Positions 17,765 to 26,036 of a DNA stretch of 64,000 nucleotides are shown here, in pieces (positions within the stretch are counted from its first letter, which is position 1; the number at the start of each line of letters is the position of its first letter). Source of the DNA: Curtobacterium sp. UNCCL20 (GTDB taxonomy: Bacteria; Actinomycetota; Actinomycetes; Actinomycetales; Microbacteriaceae); contig NZ_FNKG01000001.1 in assembly GCF_900101675.1 (NCBI RefSeq), positions 434,001 to 498,000 on the forward strand, in the 5' to 3' direction. Under the pieces are notes generated by a model, which saw only the letters and a list, made by a program, of their open reading frames with translations, was not told the origin of the DNA and made no database searches. The translations under genes and the position numbers were made by a program.

Positions 17765-18459
17765 GCATCACCGAGACCGATCCCGAGTTCGCCCGGTACT
17801 CCGCCGCCTTCGTCGAGGAGACGCTGCAGCACGCCGCGCTCAGCGTGCACGACCGGTTTGTCGTACAGCTCGGCGCCGTCGTCGCGGTCCGGGCGCACGG
17901 AGCGTTCCGTGACCTGCTGGGTGCCGCGCTCGACGAGTCGGTGGCACCGGTGGCGGCGAAGGAGGTCGTCTACCAGGCGGTCGCCTACGTCGGGTTCGCC
18001 CGCGCGTCGGAGTTCGTCGGCATCGCCAACGAGGTCCTGACGGCGCGCGGGGTGGCCCTGCCGCTCCCGGGGCAGTCGACGACCACGCCGGAGAACCGGC
18101 TCGACCGGGGCCGGTCGGTCCAGGGCGCCGTCGTCGGGTCGGACGTCGTCGACTCGCTGTACGAGAACGCGTCCGAGGACACACTGCACTTCCAACGGTT
18201 CCTGTCCGGCAACTGCTTCGGCGACACCGTCGGGCGGAGCGGACTCGACCTGCGGACGCGGGAGCTCCTGACCTTCGCGATGCTCGTCGCACTCGGCGGC
18301 GCGGACAGCCAGGCGCGCAGCCACGTCGCCGCCAACCTGCGGGTCGGGAACACCCGCGCTGACCTGCTGGGCGTCCTCACCGTGCTCGTGCCCTGGATCG
18401 GCTACCCGCGGACGCTCAACGGCCTGGCCGCGGTGAACGAGGGCGCGCCGGCTGTCTGA
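17761..18459 (+). CDS. carboxymuconolactone decarboxylase family protein
   Basis: 232 residues with two CMD-like helical modules (about 25-95 and 140-225; RTRELLTFAMLVALGGADSQARSHV is the typical second one). The CxxC of peroxidase-type members is absent, so it is nearer the decarboxylase or uncharacterised branch. ATGA overlap with the transporter gene. A TAGCGT hexamer inside the end of that gene (17748-17753) lies seven bases before the ATG, so a separate leaderless promoter is possible. Confidence 0.85.
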   Translation: MSITETDPEFARYSAAFVEETLQHAALSVHDRFVVQLGAVVAVRAHGAFRDLLGAALDESVAPVAAKEVVYQAVAYVGFARASEFVGIANEVLTARGVALPLPGQSTTTPENRLDRGRSVQGAVVGSDVVDSLYENASEDTLHFQRFLSGNCFGDTVGRSGLDLRTRELLTFAMLVALGGADSQARSHVAANLRVGNTRADLLGVLTVLVPWIGYPRTLNGLAAVNEGAPAV

Positions 18460-18474
18460 CTCGACGACCGGGCG

Positions 18475-19446
18475 TCAGACGACGAGAGGGCCGGCCACGT
18501 CGAGCTCGCCGTGGCCGACCAGCCAGCGGACGGCGTCGAGGACGGTCTCCTCGGCCGTGAACGCCGGGGCGTACCCGAGCAGCCGCTCGGGCTTCTCGAT
18601 GCTGAACACCTGGCTGCGGGACAGGTGCTCCCAGCTCGCACCGGCGTGCTCCGGAGCCGTGGTCGCTCGGAACCGGTCCCACGAGACGGACTCGAGCCGC
18701 GCCTCCTGGCCGAACCACGACGCTGCCAGGTGGGCGTACCCGCGCGCGGTGAGCGCCGTCGGAGCCGTGATGAAGAAGTCCTCGCCGGTGGCTGCACCGC
18801 GGTGCTCGACCGCGAGCTGGAACGCCTGCGCGACGTCGTCGGCATGGACGTGCGCCATGGTCTCGGCGCCGAGGCCGGGGACCTCGAGCTTCTCGCCGGC
18901 GGACAGCTTCGTCAGCACCGTCGGGTCGAGGTTGCCGAGCGGGCCGATCGGCATCCAGCCAGGCCCGCTGATGTGTCCCGGGTGGATCGAGGTCGTGGCG
19001 AGACCACCTGAGGCGGTTTCCTGCCGGAGCATCCGGGCGATGGCGTCCTTCTGCGTGCCGTACTCGCCGAACGGAGGCGTGGCGGTGTCCTCGGTGATCG
19101 GCAGCACGTGGGAGACGCCCGCGCGCCAGATCGAGCCGCAGTGCACCAGGTGCGAGTCCGTTCCGCGCAGTGCGGTGACGAGCGCTTCGGCCGACGACAG
19201 GGTGAAGCAGACCAGGTCGATGACAGCGTCGGCGTGGAGCCCGACGATGCGGTCCCCGAACGTGCCGTCGCGGTCCTCCTGCTCGCGGTCGGCGGTGACC
19301 CGCTCCACCTGCTGCCACTCCGGTGCGTCGGCGTACGCCGAGCGGGTGCCGCGGGTGATGGTCACGACCTCGTGGCCGGCGCGGACGAGGCGGGGGACGA
19401 GGAAGGTGCCGATGTGGCCGGTGGCTCCGATGACGACGATGCGCAT
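18475..19446 (-). CDS. NAD-dependent epimerase/dehydratase family protein
   Basis: 323 residues of the extended-SDR class. The Rossmann motif is GATGHIG (8-14). The usual YxxxK appears in the form YGTQKDA (about residues 148-154). NAD-binding ERVTADREQED and HADDVAQAF regions follow. Substrate unknown; could act on a nucleotide sugar or other small molecule. TAACGT (complement of 19453-19458) ends six bases before the ATG, a leaderless-type start. Transcribed away from padC and towards the CMD gene. Confidence 0.85.
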   Translation of the reverse strand: MRIVVIGATGHIGTFLVPRLVRAGHEVVTITRGTRSAYADAPEWQQVERVTADREQEDRDGTFGDRIVGLHADAVIDLVCFTLSSAEALVTALRGTDSHLVHCGSIWRAGVSHVLPITEDTATPPFGEYGTQKDAIARMLRQETASGGLATTSIHPGHISGPGWMPIGPLGNLDPTVLTKLSAGEKLEVPGLGAETMAHVHADDVAQAFQLAVEHRGAATGEDFFITAPTALTARGYAHLAASWFGQEARLESVSWDRFRATTAPEHAGASWEHLSRSQVFSIEKPERLLGYAPAFTAEETVLDAVRWLVGHGELDVAGPLVV

Positions 19447-19511
19447 GCCGTCACGTTAGGCCCGGGGTGCTGTGCGAGGGAGGCCGCGGCGATGCCTCCC
19501 TCGCAGAGCGC

Positions 19512-20024
19512 TCAGTTCGTGCGGTCGGCGAACCCGTCCGGCAGCTCGCTCGGCGCGACCGAGACGACCGCCTCGTCGTCGGCGCCGACGTACTCGAAGA
19601 GGGTGATGCGCGCGAACTCGGGGACGACGTAGATCGGGTAGGTCGGGCCGGCGTCACGGTACGCCCGCATCTCGTCGAGGTGCTCGTTCTGGAACAGCAC
19701 GGTCTTCGAGCCGTCCTGCTCGATCCACTGCGGGAAGAAGATCGTCCCGTGCAGGCGACGCTTGCCCGGCAGGACGTTCACCACGACGCTCGTGCCGGTC
19801 GGTTCGTTCCACGACACCTTGTAGACGTCGTCGTCGAGCTGGACGAGGTCGACGGTCTGGTCCTTGACCCAGCGGCCGCCGACCATGCCGGTGTGGATCC
19901 GGTAGTCGATCGTTGTCGCGTTCTTGACGTACATCTCGTACTGCCAACCGTTGGCGTACGTGTAGATGAACCGGTGTCCGACGATGCCGGAGAGGTCCTG
20001 TGGTGGGTCGATGTCCTCAGTCAT
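19512..20024 (-). CDS. padC: phenolic acid decarboxylase
   Basis: 170 residues, the full length of bacterial phenolic acid decarboxylases, which convert ferulic, p-coumaric and caffeic acids to vinyl phenols. Diagnostic stretches are [53 protein letters not shown] and [16 protein letters not shown]. These include the conserved Tyr, Arg and Glu residues of the active barrel. Transcribed divergently from a MarR gene, which probably senses phenolic acids and represses it (in many bacteria the regulator is PadR instead). A likely detoxification trait for life on plants. Confidence 0.95.
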   Translation of the reverse strand: MTEDIDPPQDLSGIVGHRFIYTYANGWQYEMYVKNATTIDYRIHTGMVGGRWVKDQTVDLVQLDDDVYKVSWNEPTGTSVVVNVLPGKRRLHGTIFFPQWIEQDGSKTVLFQNEHLDEMRAYRDAGPTYPIYVVPEFARITLFEYVGADDEAVVSVAPSELPDGFADRTN

Positions 20025-20032
20025 CCTTTGAT

Positions 20033-20073
20033 TTTGTCACCAAACTGATTTTAGTGCAAACACATGCGATACT
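20033..20073. promoter_or_regulatory. shared padC/marR regulatory region
   Basis: The 55-bp divergent spacer is AT-rich. It holds the dyad TTTGTCACCAAA (20033-20044) and a nearby TTTTAGTGCAAA half-site. On the plus strand GATACT (20068-20073) ends six bases before the MarR ATG, so that mRNA is probably leaderless. A regulator bound to the dyad would affect both genes. Confidence 0.55.
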
Positions 20074-20079
20074 GGCCGC

Positions 20080-20520
20080 ATGAGTGAGCGTGCCGCGAGT
20101 CTGAGCCACCTCCTCGGCCCGCTGCGCCGGAGTCTCCTCCGCGCCGCCCAGGGAGCCGGTGACCTGCCGGACATCCCGGACGCACAGATCGAGCTGCTGC
20201 GGACCCTGGCGCAGTCCGGCGGTGCGACCCCCGGCGCCCTGGCTACCGAACTTGGCCTGGCGCGGTCGACGGTGAGCAACCTCGTCAAGACCATGGCGGC
20301 GAGCGGTCTCGTCGACCGCAGCCTCAGCGACAGTGACGGCCGGAGCACGGTCCTGTCGCCGTCCCCGGCCGCCCTCGCCCTGCTGGACCGGTACGACCGC
20401 GCGAGCGCGACGCTGCTCGACGAGGTGTTCGACCGACTCTCCGCCGACGAACGCGCCCGGATCGACAGAGCACTGCCGGTGCTGCAGCGGCTGCGCGACG
20501 AACTCGGCCGCCGCGCCTGA
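20080..20520 (+). CDS. MarR family regulator
   Basis: 146 residues with the MarR winged helix in the middle (GATPGALATELGLARSTVSNLVKTMAASGLVDR, wing DSDGRSTVLSPS) and dimerisation helices at both ends. Divergent from padC with a dyad between them, so the natural hypothesis is phenolic-acid-responsive repression of padC and itself. Confidence 0.88.
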   Translation: MSERAASLSHLLGPLRRSLLRAAQGAGDLPDIPDAQIELLRTLAQSGGATPGALATELGLARSTVSNLVKTMAASGLVDRSLSDSDGRSTVLSPSPAALALLDRYDRASATLLDEVFDRLSADERARIDRALPVLQRLRDELGRRA

Positions 20521-20576
20521 CCGAGGACTACCCGTCCGCTAGGGTCGTCGTGTTCGGCACTCCGGGGGGATGACAC

Positions 20577-21416
20577 GTGTACGCGACGCAGCACCACCTC
20601 AGGGAAGTCCTGCCGTCGGACATCCGTCGGATCCACCTCGTGACCGGCCCGCAGTCGCAAGCACGACTCGACTTCACCGCGCCACTCCTGCGCCCGCACC
20701 GCGCGCTTGTCGAGCATCATCGTGTGGCGCTGGAGTCGCCGGCCTCGGCACCGCTGCTCGCCGCTCTGGTATCAGGGCTCCCCGCACGTGACCACGCGAT
20801 CGTCGTGATCACTCGCGGTGGCGGCGACCTCAGCATCTTCGACGACCCGGCCGTGGTCGACGCCATCCGCATGTCGATCCTCCCCGTCGTGACCGCCCTG
20901 GGACATACGTCGGACTCGACCCGCTCCGACGAAGTCGCCGACGCGAGCCTGCCCACGCCGAGTCTGGCGGGCGCCGAGCTGCGGCGACTCCTCGCTGCCC
21001 AGTACCACGAGCGTGTCCGGACCGTGCCGCCCGCACCCCGACCGACGCCGACTGCGGCCGCGGCGACCCCACCGACTCCGGTGGCTCCACCCAGTCCCGC
21101 ACCGCTGTTCCCGATGCGGCCCGCCGGTCTCGCGGGCACACCCGCTGCGCCCGCCCACTGCGGCACCTACGGCACGTCTCCACGTCGTTCGAACAGCCTG
21201 GGGACCGCCGCGCTCGTCCTCGGCATCATCTCGATGGTCGCGTTCGGTGGCTTCGGCGTCGGTGCACTCGTCGGCTTCGTCCTGGGCATCGTCGCCGTCC
21301 GACACCGCCCACGCACCGCAGCGGTCTGGGGGATCGTCCTGAACGGACTGTGGCTGCTCGGGGTCGCGGCGTGGATCGGGCTCGTGGTCGCTCTGGGGAG
21401 TGGCCCCCAGAGCTGA
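20577..21416 (+). CDS. exonuclease VII large subunit-like domain fused to a membrane domain
   Basis: 279 residues. Residues about 15-135 match the catalytic core of the XseA large subunit: DIRRIHLVTGPQSQARLDF, VVITRGGGDLSIFDDP, PVVTALGHTSDSTRSDEVAD and TPSLAGAE. R80, H110 and D113 fall in the RGGG and GHxxD motifs that carry active-site residues. The N-terminal OB fold and the long C-terminal coiled coil of true XseA are absent. A Pro/Ala linker (150-190) leads to two hydrophobic segments (about 209-241 and 247-272) like a DUF4190 domain. A membrane-tethered nuclease core is not a layout I know. GTG start with GGGGGA seven bases upstream. Stands alone. Confidence 0.8.
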   Translation: MYATQHHLREVLPSDIRRIHLVTGPQSQARLDFTAPLLRPHRALVEHHRVALESPASAPLLAALVSGLPARDHAIVVITRGGGDLSIFDDPAVVDAIRMSILPVVTALGHTSDSTRSDEVADASLPTPSLAGAELRRLLAAQYHERVRTVPPAPRPTPTAAAATPPTPVAPPSPAPLFPMRPAGLAGTPAAPAHCGTYGTSPRRSNSLGTAALVLGIISMVAFGGFGVGALVGFVLGIVAVRHRPRTAAVWGIVLNGLWLLGVAAWIGLVVALGSGPQS

Positions 21417-21427
21417 CCCGACACCGG

Positions 21428-21916
21428 TCAGTCGGCGGTGATCACCTTCACGGAGCCGGCGATGGTCGCGGCGTCCTCGGCGAGCGCCACCATCGGGTCG
21501 GGCAGCTTCGTCGCGCCACCGATGGCCTTGCGGAGCCCCCAGCCGACGAACGAGCCGACGACGGCTCCGACGCCGCCGAGGATCGCGCCCTCGATGCGGA
21601 GGTCACGCTTGCCGGTGGTGCCGAGCGCTGCGCCGGCGAGCGCACCCGAGGCAACGCGGCCCAGCAGTGCTCCGGGGGCGATGCGGCTCGGGGTCTTCGG
21701 GAGCTTGTCACCGATGAGCTCGCCGACGGCCGAGGCCACGAGCAGTCCGCGGCCGAGCGGGGTGCTGAACACGTTCCACTCCTGCCACGAGCCCTTCAGC
21801 GAGGACCGGTCGTGGTTCAGCGCCATCACGGCCAACGGGGTGGCACTCCGGCCACCGCTCATGATGCCCAGCACCAGGGTGCGGACCAGGGTGTGCTGCT
21901 CGTTCTTCTTGCTCAT
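21428..21916 (-). CDS. DUF4126-type membrane protein
   Basis: 162 residues, glycine- and alanine-rich with weak membrane helices (GIMSGGRSATPLAVMAL, GALAGAALG, GAILGGVGAVVGSFVGW). The phrase GELIGDKLPKTPSRIAP is typical of DUF4126 proteins, which have no known function. The ATG has AAGGAG seven bases upstream. Divergent from the PadR operon and sharing its operator region, so PadR may control it too. Confidence 0.75.
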   Translation of the reverse strand: MSKKNEQHTLVRTLVLGIMSGGRSATPLAVMALNHDRSSLKGSWQEWNVFSTPLGRGLLVASAVGELIGDKLPKTPSRIAPGALLGRVASGALAGAALGTTGKRDLRIEGAILGGVGAVVGSFVGWGLRKAIGGATKLPDPMVALAEDAATIAGSVKVITAD

Positions 21917-21980
21917 CGTCACTCCTTGTCGTGTCCGTTCGGAAAGTACTCTTGCGCTCCTGGTACTCAGCGTTACTATG

Positions 21981-22010
21981 TACTGGTAGTCAACGTCACT
22001 GAATACCAGT
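21981..22010. promoter_or_regulatory. probable PadR operator, divergent promoter region
   Basis: Inverted repeat TACTGGTA (21981-21988) and TACCAGT (22004-22010), followed by repeated GTCACTGA units (21996-22003 and 22011-22018). It lies between the DUF4126 gene and the PadR gene. Confidence 0.55.
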
Positions 22011-22054
22011 GTCACTGACTACTGCTCACACCCACCACCACTCAGGAGGCACGG

Positions 22055-22402
22055 ATGCCCAAGCAGGAGACCGAGATGCTCAAGGGCATCCTCGAGGGGA
22101 TCGTCCTCGCCGTGCTCGTCGGCCGACCGGCCCACGGGTACGAGATCACCGCCTCGCTCCGGGAGCAGGGCTTCAGCGACATCGCCGAAGGCACCGTCTA
22201 CGCGCTGCTCGTCCGCATCGAGCAGCGCGGCTTCGTCGACGTCGAGAAGGTCCCGTCGGAGAAGGGCCCGCCGCGCAAGGTGTTCAGCCTGAACGCCCGC
22301 GGCCAGGAACAGCTCGACGGCTTCTGGGCGGCGTGGACGTTCCTCTCCACCCGACTCGAGCAGCTCCGGAACCACACCGACCACACCAACGGACAGGACT
22401 GA
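22055..22402 (+). CDS. PadR family transcriptional regulator
   Basis: 115 residues, a short PadR protein that is mostly the winged helix (ILEGIVLAVLVGRPAHGYEI, EGTVYALLVRIEQRGFV, wing with GPPRKVFSL). ATG with GGAGG eight bases upstream. Heads a four-gene operon with a DUF1048 protein and a two-component ABC exporter. PadR-DUF1048-ABC is a recurring drug-efflux arrangement. Confidence 0.92.
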   Translation: MPKQETEMLKGILEGIVLAVLVGRPAHGYEITASLREQGFSDIAEGTVYALLVRIEQRGFVDVEKVPSEKGPPRKVFSLNARGQEQLDGFWAAWTFLSTRLEQLRNHTDHTNGQD

Positions 22403-22404
22403 TC

Positions 22405-22815
22405 ATGGGCATCTCGCTCTCGGACATCACGACCAAGCTCATCGGCGACAAGAGGCGCTGGAAGCAGTACAAGGCCCGCACGGCATCGCTGCCGACGAGT
22501 CACCGCACCGCCGTCGACGGCATCGAGCGGTACCTCATGTACACCGGCCCGAGCGACGGCGAGCAGTTGATGCGCATGCTCGACGACCTCGCGGACCTGT
22601 TCGAGCAGAGCGCGACGGACGGCACGAGCGTCCGCACGGTGGTGGGCGACGACCCGATCGCCTTCGCCGAGGAGTTCAAGGCCAACTACGGCCTCGGCTC
22701 GTGGCTCAGCAAGGAGCAGCAGCGGCTCGTCGCCGCGATCGACGAGGCGGACGAGGCCGACGAGGCCGACAAGGCCGACGGCCACGAGACCCCGACGGGA
22801 GGCGACCCCGCATGA
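22405..22815 (+). CDS. DUF1048 family protein
   Basis: 136 residues, helical and acidic, starting two bases after the PadR stop and overlapping the ATPase gene by ATGA. It has the DUF1048 pattern (LSDITTKLIGDKRRWKQYKAR, LPTSHRTAVDGIERYLMY). The C-terminal 25 residues are an acidic repeat (DEADEADEADKADG). Role unknown, but such genes almost always accompany PadR-controlled operons. Confidence 0.88.
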   Translation: MGISLSDITTKLIGDKRRWKQYKARTASLPTSHRTAVDGIERYLMYTGPSDGEQLMRMLDDLADLFEQSATDGTSVRTVVGDDPIAFAEEFKANYGLGSWLSKEQQRLVAAIDEADEADEADKADGHETPTGGDPA

Positions 22816-23603
22816 CCATAGCGATCCGGGTCCGAGGGCTCGAGAAGTCCTTCGGCGACCTGCACGTCCTCCGTGGCGTCGACCTCGACGTCGAGGGCGG
22901 CACCGTGTACGCCCTGCTCGGCTCCAACGGCGCGGGCAAGACCACGACGATCCGGATCCTCGCCACCCTCGCGAAGGCCACTGCGGGCTCCGCGACCGTC
23001 GCCGGCCACGACGTCGCGACCGACCCCGGTGCGGTCCGCGAGGCGATCAGTCTCACCGGCCAGTTCGCCGCGGTCGACGAGGTCCTCACCGGCCGCGAGA
23101 ACCTCGTCCTCGTCGCCCGGCTCCGGCACCTCCCGAACGCCGGCCGCATCGCCGACGACCTGCTCGCCCGGTTCTCGCTCACCGACGCCGGTGGACGTCG
23201 CGCCGGCACCTACTCGGGCGGCATGCGACGACGGCTCGACATCGCGATGAGCCTGATCGGTGACCCGTCCGTGGTGTTCCTCGACGAACCGACGACCGGC
23301 CTCGACCCCGAGGCCCGCCTGGAGGTCTGGGACGCCGTCCGCTCCCTCGCCGCGAGCGGCACCACCGTCCTGCTCACCACGCAGTACCTCGACGAGGCCG
23401 AACAGCTCGCCGACCGGATCGCGATCCTGCACGAGGGCCGCATCATCGCCGACGGCACCCTCGCCGAACTGCAGCGACTGCTCCCGCCCGCGGAGGTCGA
23501 GTACGTCGAGAAGCAACCCACACTCGAGGACGTCTTCCTCGCCGTCATCGGACACGGCTCCGGTGACACCGACACCGCTGCGCACCAGAAGGAGGTCGCG
23601 TGA
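22812..23603 (+). CDS. ABC transporter ATP-binding protein (DrrA-like)
   Basis: 263 residues. Walker A GSNGAGKTT, signature YSGGMRRRL, Walker B VVFLDEPTTGLD and a Q in place of the H-loop histidine (LLTTQYLDEAE), a substitution common in the DrrA/daunorubicin-resistance branch. ATGA overlap upstream and GTGA overlap downstream with the permease. Probably powers efflux of a drug or lipid. Confidence 0.92.
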   Translation: MTIAIRVRGLEKSFGDLHVLRGVDLDVEGGTVYALLGSNGAGKTTTIRILATLAKATAGSATVAGHDVATDPGAVREAISLTGQFAAVDEVLTGRENLVLVARLRHLPNAGRIADDLLARFSLTDAGGRRAGTYSGGMRRRLDIAMSLIGDPSVVFLDEPTTGLDPEARLEVWDAVRSLAASGTTVLLTTQYLDEAEQLADRIAILHEGRIIADGTLAELQRLLPPAEVEYVEKQPTLEDVFLAVIGHGSGDTDTAAHQKEVA

Positions 23604-24364
23604 TGTCCGCTCACCCCGTCCACGACACCGTCGTCCTGACCGGTCGCTCCCTGAAGCACGTCCTGCGGAGCCCCGACACGATCATCACGACCGCCGTGAT
23701 GCCCATCGCCTTCCTGCTGCTCTTCGTGTACGTCTTCGGCGGCGCGATCGACACCGGCACCACGTCGTACGTCGACTACCTGCTGCCCGGCATCCTCCTC
23801 ATCACGGTCGCGTCCGGCGTCGCGTACACCTCGTACCGCCTGTTCCTCGACCTGCAGGCCGGCATCGACGAACGCTTCCGTTCGATGCCGATCGTCCGCG
23901 CAGCGTCGCTCTGGGCGCACGTGCTGACGTCCCTCGTCGCCAACACCGTGTCGGTGACGGTGGTGGTCGGCGTCGCGCTGCTCATGGGGTTCCGGAGCAG
24001 TGCCGGCATCGGCGCGTGGCTGTCCGTCCTCGGCATCCTGGTGCTGTTCACGCTCGCGCTGACCTGGATCGCGGTGGTCGCGGGCCTGTCGGCGAAGTCG
24101 GTGGACGGTGCGAGCGCATTCTCGTACCCGCTCGTGTTCCTGCCGTTCATCAGCTCGGCGTTCGTCCCGACCGACACGATGCCGGCTCCGGTCCGCTGGT
24201 TCGCGGAGCACCAGCCGGTGACGTCGATCGTGAACTCGATCCGGGCGCTCTTCGTCGGGCAACCGCTCGACGCCGACCTGTGGGTCGCGCTCGCCTGGTG
24301 CGTCGGGATCCTGCTCGTCGCCTTCGGCGCCGCCACCCTCATCCAGCGACGCCGCATCCGGTGA
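23600..24364 (+). CDS. ABC-2 type transporter permease (DrrB-like)
   Basis: 254 residues with six hydrophobic segments and the ABC-2 layout (ITTAVMPIAFLLLFVYVFGG, YLLPGILLITVASGVAYTS, FLPFISSAFVPTDTMP). GTG 23600 overlaps the ATPase stop; ATG 23603 is equally possible, and AGGAGG lies upstream of both. Last gene of the operon, followed after a few bases by hairpin copy 4. Confidence 0.9.
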   Translation: MMSAHPVHDTVVLTGRSLKHVLRSPDTIITTAVMPIAFLLLFVYVFGGAIDTGTTSYVDYLLPGILLITVASGVAYTSYRLFLDLQAGIDERFRSMPIVRAASLWAHVLTSLVANTVSVTVVVGVALLMGFRSSAGIGAWLSVLGILVLFTLALTWIAVVAGLSAKSVDGASAFSYPLVFLPFISSAFVPTDTMPAPVRWFAEHQPVTSIVNSIRALFVGQPLDADLWVALAWCVGILLVAFGAATLIQRRRIR

Positions 24365-24375
24365 CGCGGCCATCA

Positions 24376-24421
24376 ACGGACTGGAGGCGCGGTGCCAGCG
24401 GGCACCGCGCCTCCAGTCCGT
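24376..24421. repeat. GC-rich hairpin, family copy 4
   Basis: Perfect stem of 21 bp with an AGCG loop; arms contain GGACTGGAGGCGCGGTGCC and its complement. Starts 12 bases after the permease stop. Confidence 0.9.
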
Positions 24422-24482
24422 CCGCCGGTCACCCGCAGGGCGTCACCCGGTCCACGGAGCCGCCACGAGTAGCGTCCGCCAC

Positions 24483-25124
24483 ATGAGCGACATCATCCTG
24501 TTCGGTGGCCACGGCAAGGTCGCGCTCCTCGCGACGCGCATCCTCAGCGACCGCGGCCACACGGTCACCTCCGTCATCCGCAACCCCGACCAGGCCGACG
24601 AGGTCCGCGCCCACGGCGGACAGCCGCACGTCGCCGACATCCAGCAGCAGTCCCTCACGGACTTCGCCGAGCTGATCCACGGACACGACGCCGTGGTCTG
24701 GTCCGCCGGCGCCGGTGGCGGGTCCGCCGACCGCACCTGGGCCATCGACCGCGACGCTGCCGTGCTCTCCGTGCAGGGTGCCGCGAAGGCCGGTGTCGAC
24801 CGCTACGTGATGGTCTCCTGGTCCGGATCGGTCCTCGACCACGGGGTGCCGCAGGACAACGACTTCTTCGCGTACGCGCAGTCGAAGATGATCGCCGACG
24901 CGGTCGTCCGCGACTCCGGACTCCGCTGGACCGTCGTCGCCCCGAGCACCCTCACCGACGACGAGCCGACCGGATCGATCGACTGGGACGGCTCGTCGAC
25001 GCAGGTGCCGCGCGGCGACGTCGCGCACGTGGTCGCCGACGCGCTGGAGGACAACGGCACGGTCGGGAAGACCATCCGCTTCAACACCGGTTCCACGCCG
25101 ATCGCCGACTTCCTGCGCGGCTGA
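24483..25124 (+). CDS. NAD(P)-binding protein, atypical SDR
   Basis: 213 residues of the NmrA/atypical-SDR type. The nucleotide-binding motif is GGHGKVA (8-14), followed by the acidic SVIRNPDQAD turn. YAQSKMIAD contains the YxxxK. Such proteins act as NAD(P)-binding oxidoreductases or redox sensors. A TAGCGT hexamer ends seven bases before the ATG. Confidence 0.85.
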   Translation: MSDIILFGGHGKVALLATRILSDRGHTVTSVIRNPDQADEVRAHGGQPHVADIQQQSLTDFAELIHGHDAVVWSAGAGGGSADRTWAIDRDAAVLSVQGAAKAGVDRYVMVSWSGSVLDHGVPQDNDFFAYAQSKMIADAVVRDSGLRWTVVAPSTLTDDEPTGSIDWDGSSTQVPRGDVAHVVADALEDNGTVGKTIRFNTGSTPIADFLRG

Positions 25125-25232
25125 CGCCATGGCGACGCCGACGCCGACCGGGGCGACCTCCGGGACGACGCGGCGGCGCTCCGGCGAGCGCTCGACGAGG
25201 TGGCTGCATCCGACTCCGGCGTGCTCGGCCGA

Positions 25233-25934
25233 TCAGGCGAACTGCGCGTAGAAGGCCTCGGGCTCGCGCGCGAGGGAGGCCTTCACCAGTGCGCTCCACT
25301 CGTCGACGATGACCTCGGCCGCACCCTGCTCGACTCCGTCCAGCGACGCCTTCGCGACCTCGGCCGGGTCGACCATCGGGCCCTCGTAGCCGGCCATGAT
25401 GTCGGTGTCGGCCGCGCCGAGGTGCAGCCCCTGCACGGCGATGCCCTTGCTCGCCAGTTCGAGCCGCACCGCGTTCGTCATGTTCCACTCCGCTGCCTTG
25501 GCGGCTGCGTAGCCGCCGGAGCCCGGGTAGACGAACCACGACAGCGCCGACAGCACGTTGACGATCGCGCCGCCGCCGTTGTGCTCGATGACCGGTGCGA
25601 ACGCCCTGACCATCGCGAGGTTCCCCCAGAAGTGCGTGTCCATCTCGCGACGGACGTCGTCGAGGGGGTCGCTCACCAGGGACCCCGTCGTCGCGATCCC
25701 GGCGTTGTTGACCAGCAGCGTGACGTCGGACGCCGCTGCTGCCGCGGCGGTGATGGACGCATCGTCCGTGATGTCGAGCGGCAGCACCTCGACGCCCGGG
25801 ATGTCGACGAGCTCGGGGCGCCGTGCGGTGGCGTAGACCTTGGCCGCGCCGCGCTCGAGCAGCTGCACGGCGAAGCGTCGTCCGATGCCCCGGTTCGAGC
25901 CGGTGACGAGTGCGACGGATCCAGCGATGTCCAT
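25233..25934 (-). CDS. short-chain dehydrogenase/reductase
   Basis: 233 residues, classical SDR: cofactor motif TGSNRGIG (10-17), NNAGIA, and catalytic YAAAK. The usual serine sits in the NVLSALS strand. SD sequence GGAGGAA before the ATG. Its promoter lies between it and the divergent MerR gene and has a 19-bp spacer, so it is probably activated by that MerR protein. Confidence 0.9.
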   Translation of the reverse strand: MDIAGSVALVTGSNRGIGRRFAVQLLERGAAKVYATARRPELVDIPGVEVLPLDITDDASITAAAAAASDVTLLVNNAGIATTGSLVSDPLDDVRREMDTHFWGNLAMVRAFAPVIEHNGGGAIVNVLSALSWFVYPGSGGYAAAKAAEWNMTNAVRLELASKGIAVQGLHLGAADTDIMAGYEGPMVDPAEVAKASLDGVEQGAAEVIVDEWSALVKASLAREPEAFYAQFA

Positions 25935-25979
25935 GGTGTTCCTCCTGCCGCGCGGGCGCTTCCCGCTCCGGCTCGGTTA

Positions 25980-26010
25980 CGCTAAGACCTCACATGGATG
26001 TCAGGGGCAA
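25980..26010 (-). promoter_or_regulatory. MerR-type promoter with 19-bp spacer
   Basis: On the minus strand TTGCCC (complement of 26005-26010) and TTAGCG (complement of 25980-25985) are separated by 19 bp. The spacer holds the near-perfect dyad CCTGACATCCATGTGAGG (25988-26005). An overlong spacer with an internal dyad is the hallmark of promoters that MerR proteins untwist. It faces the SDR gene. Confidence 0.7.
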
Positions 26011-26036
26011 GCCCTGATCTCGGACCCGGAGGAACC

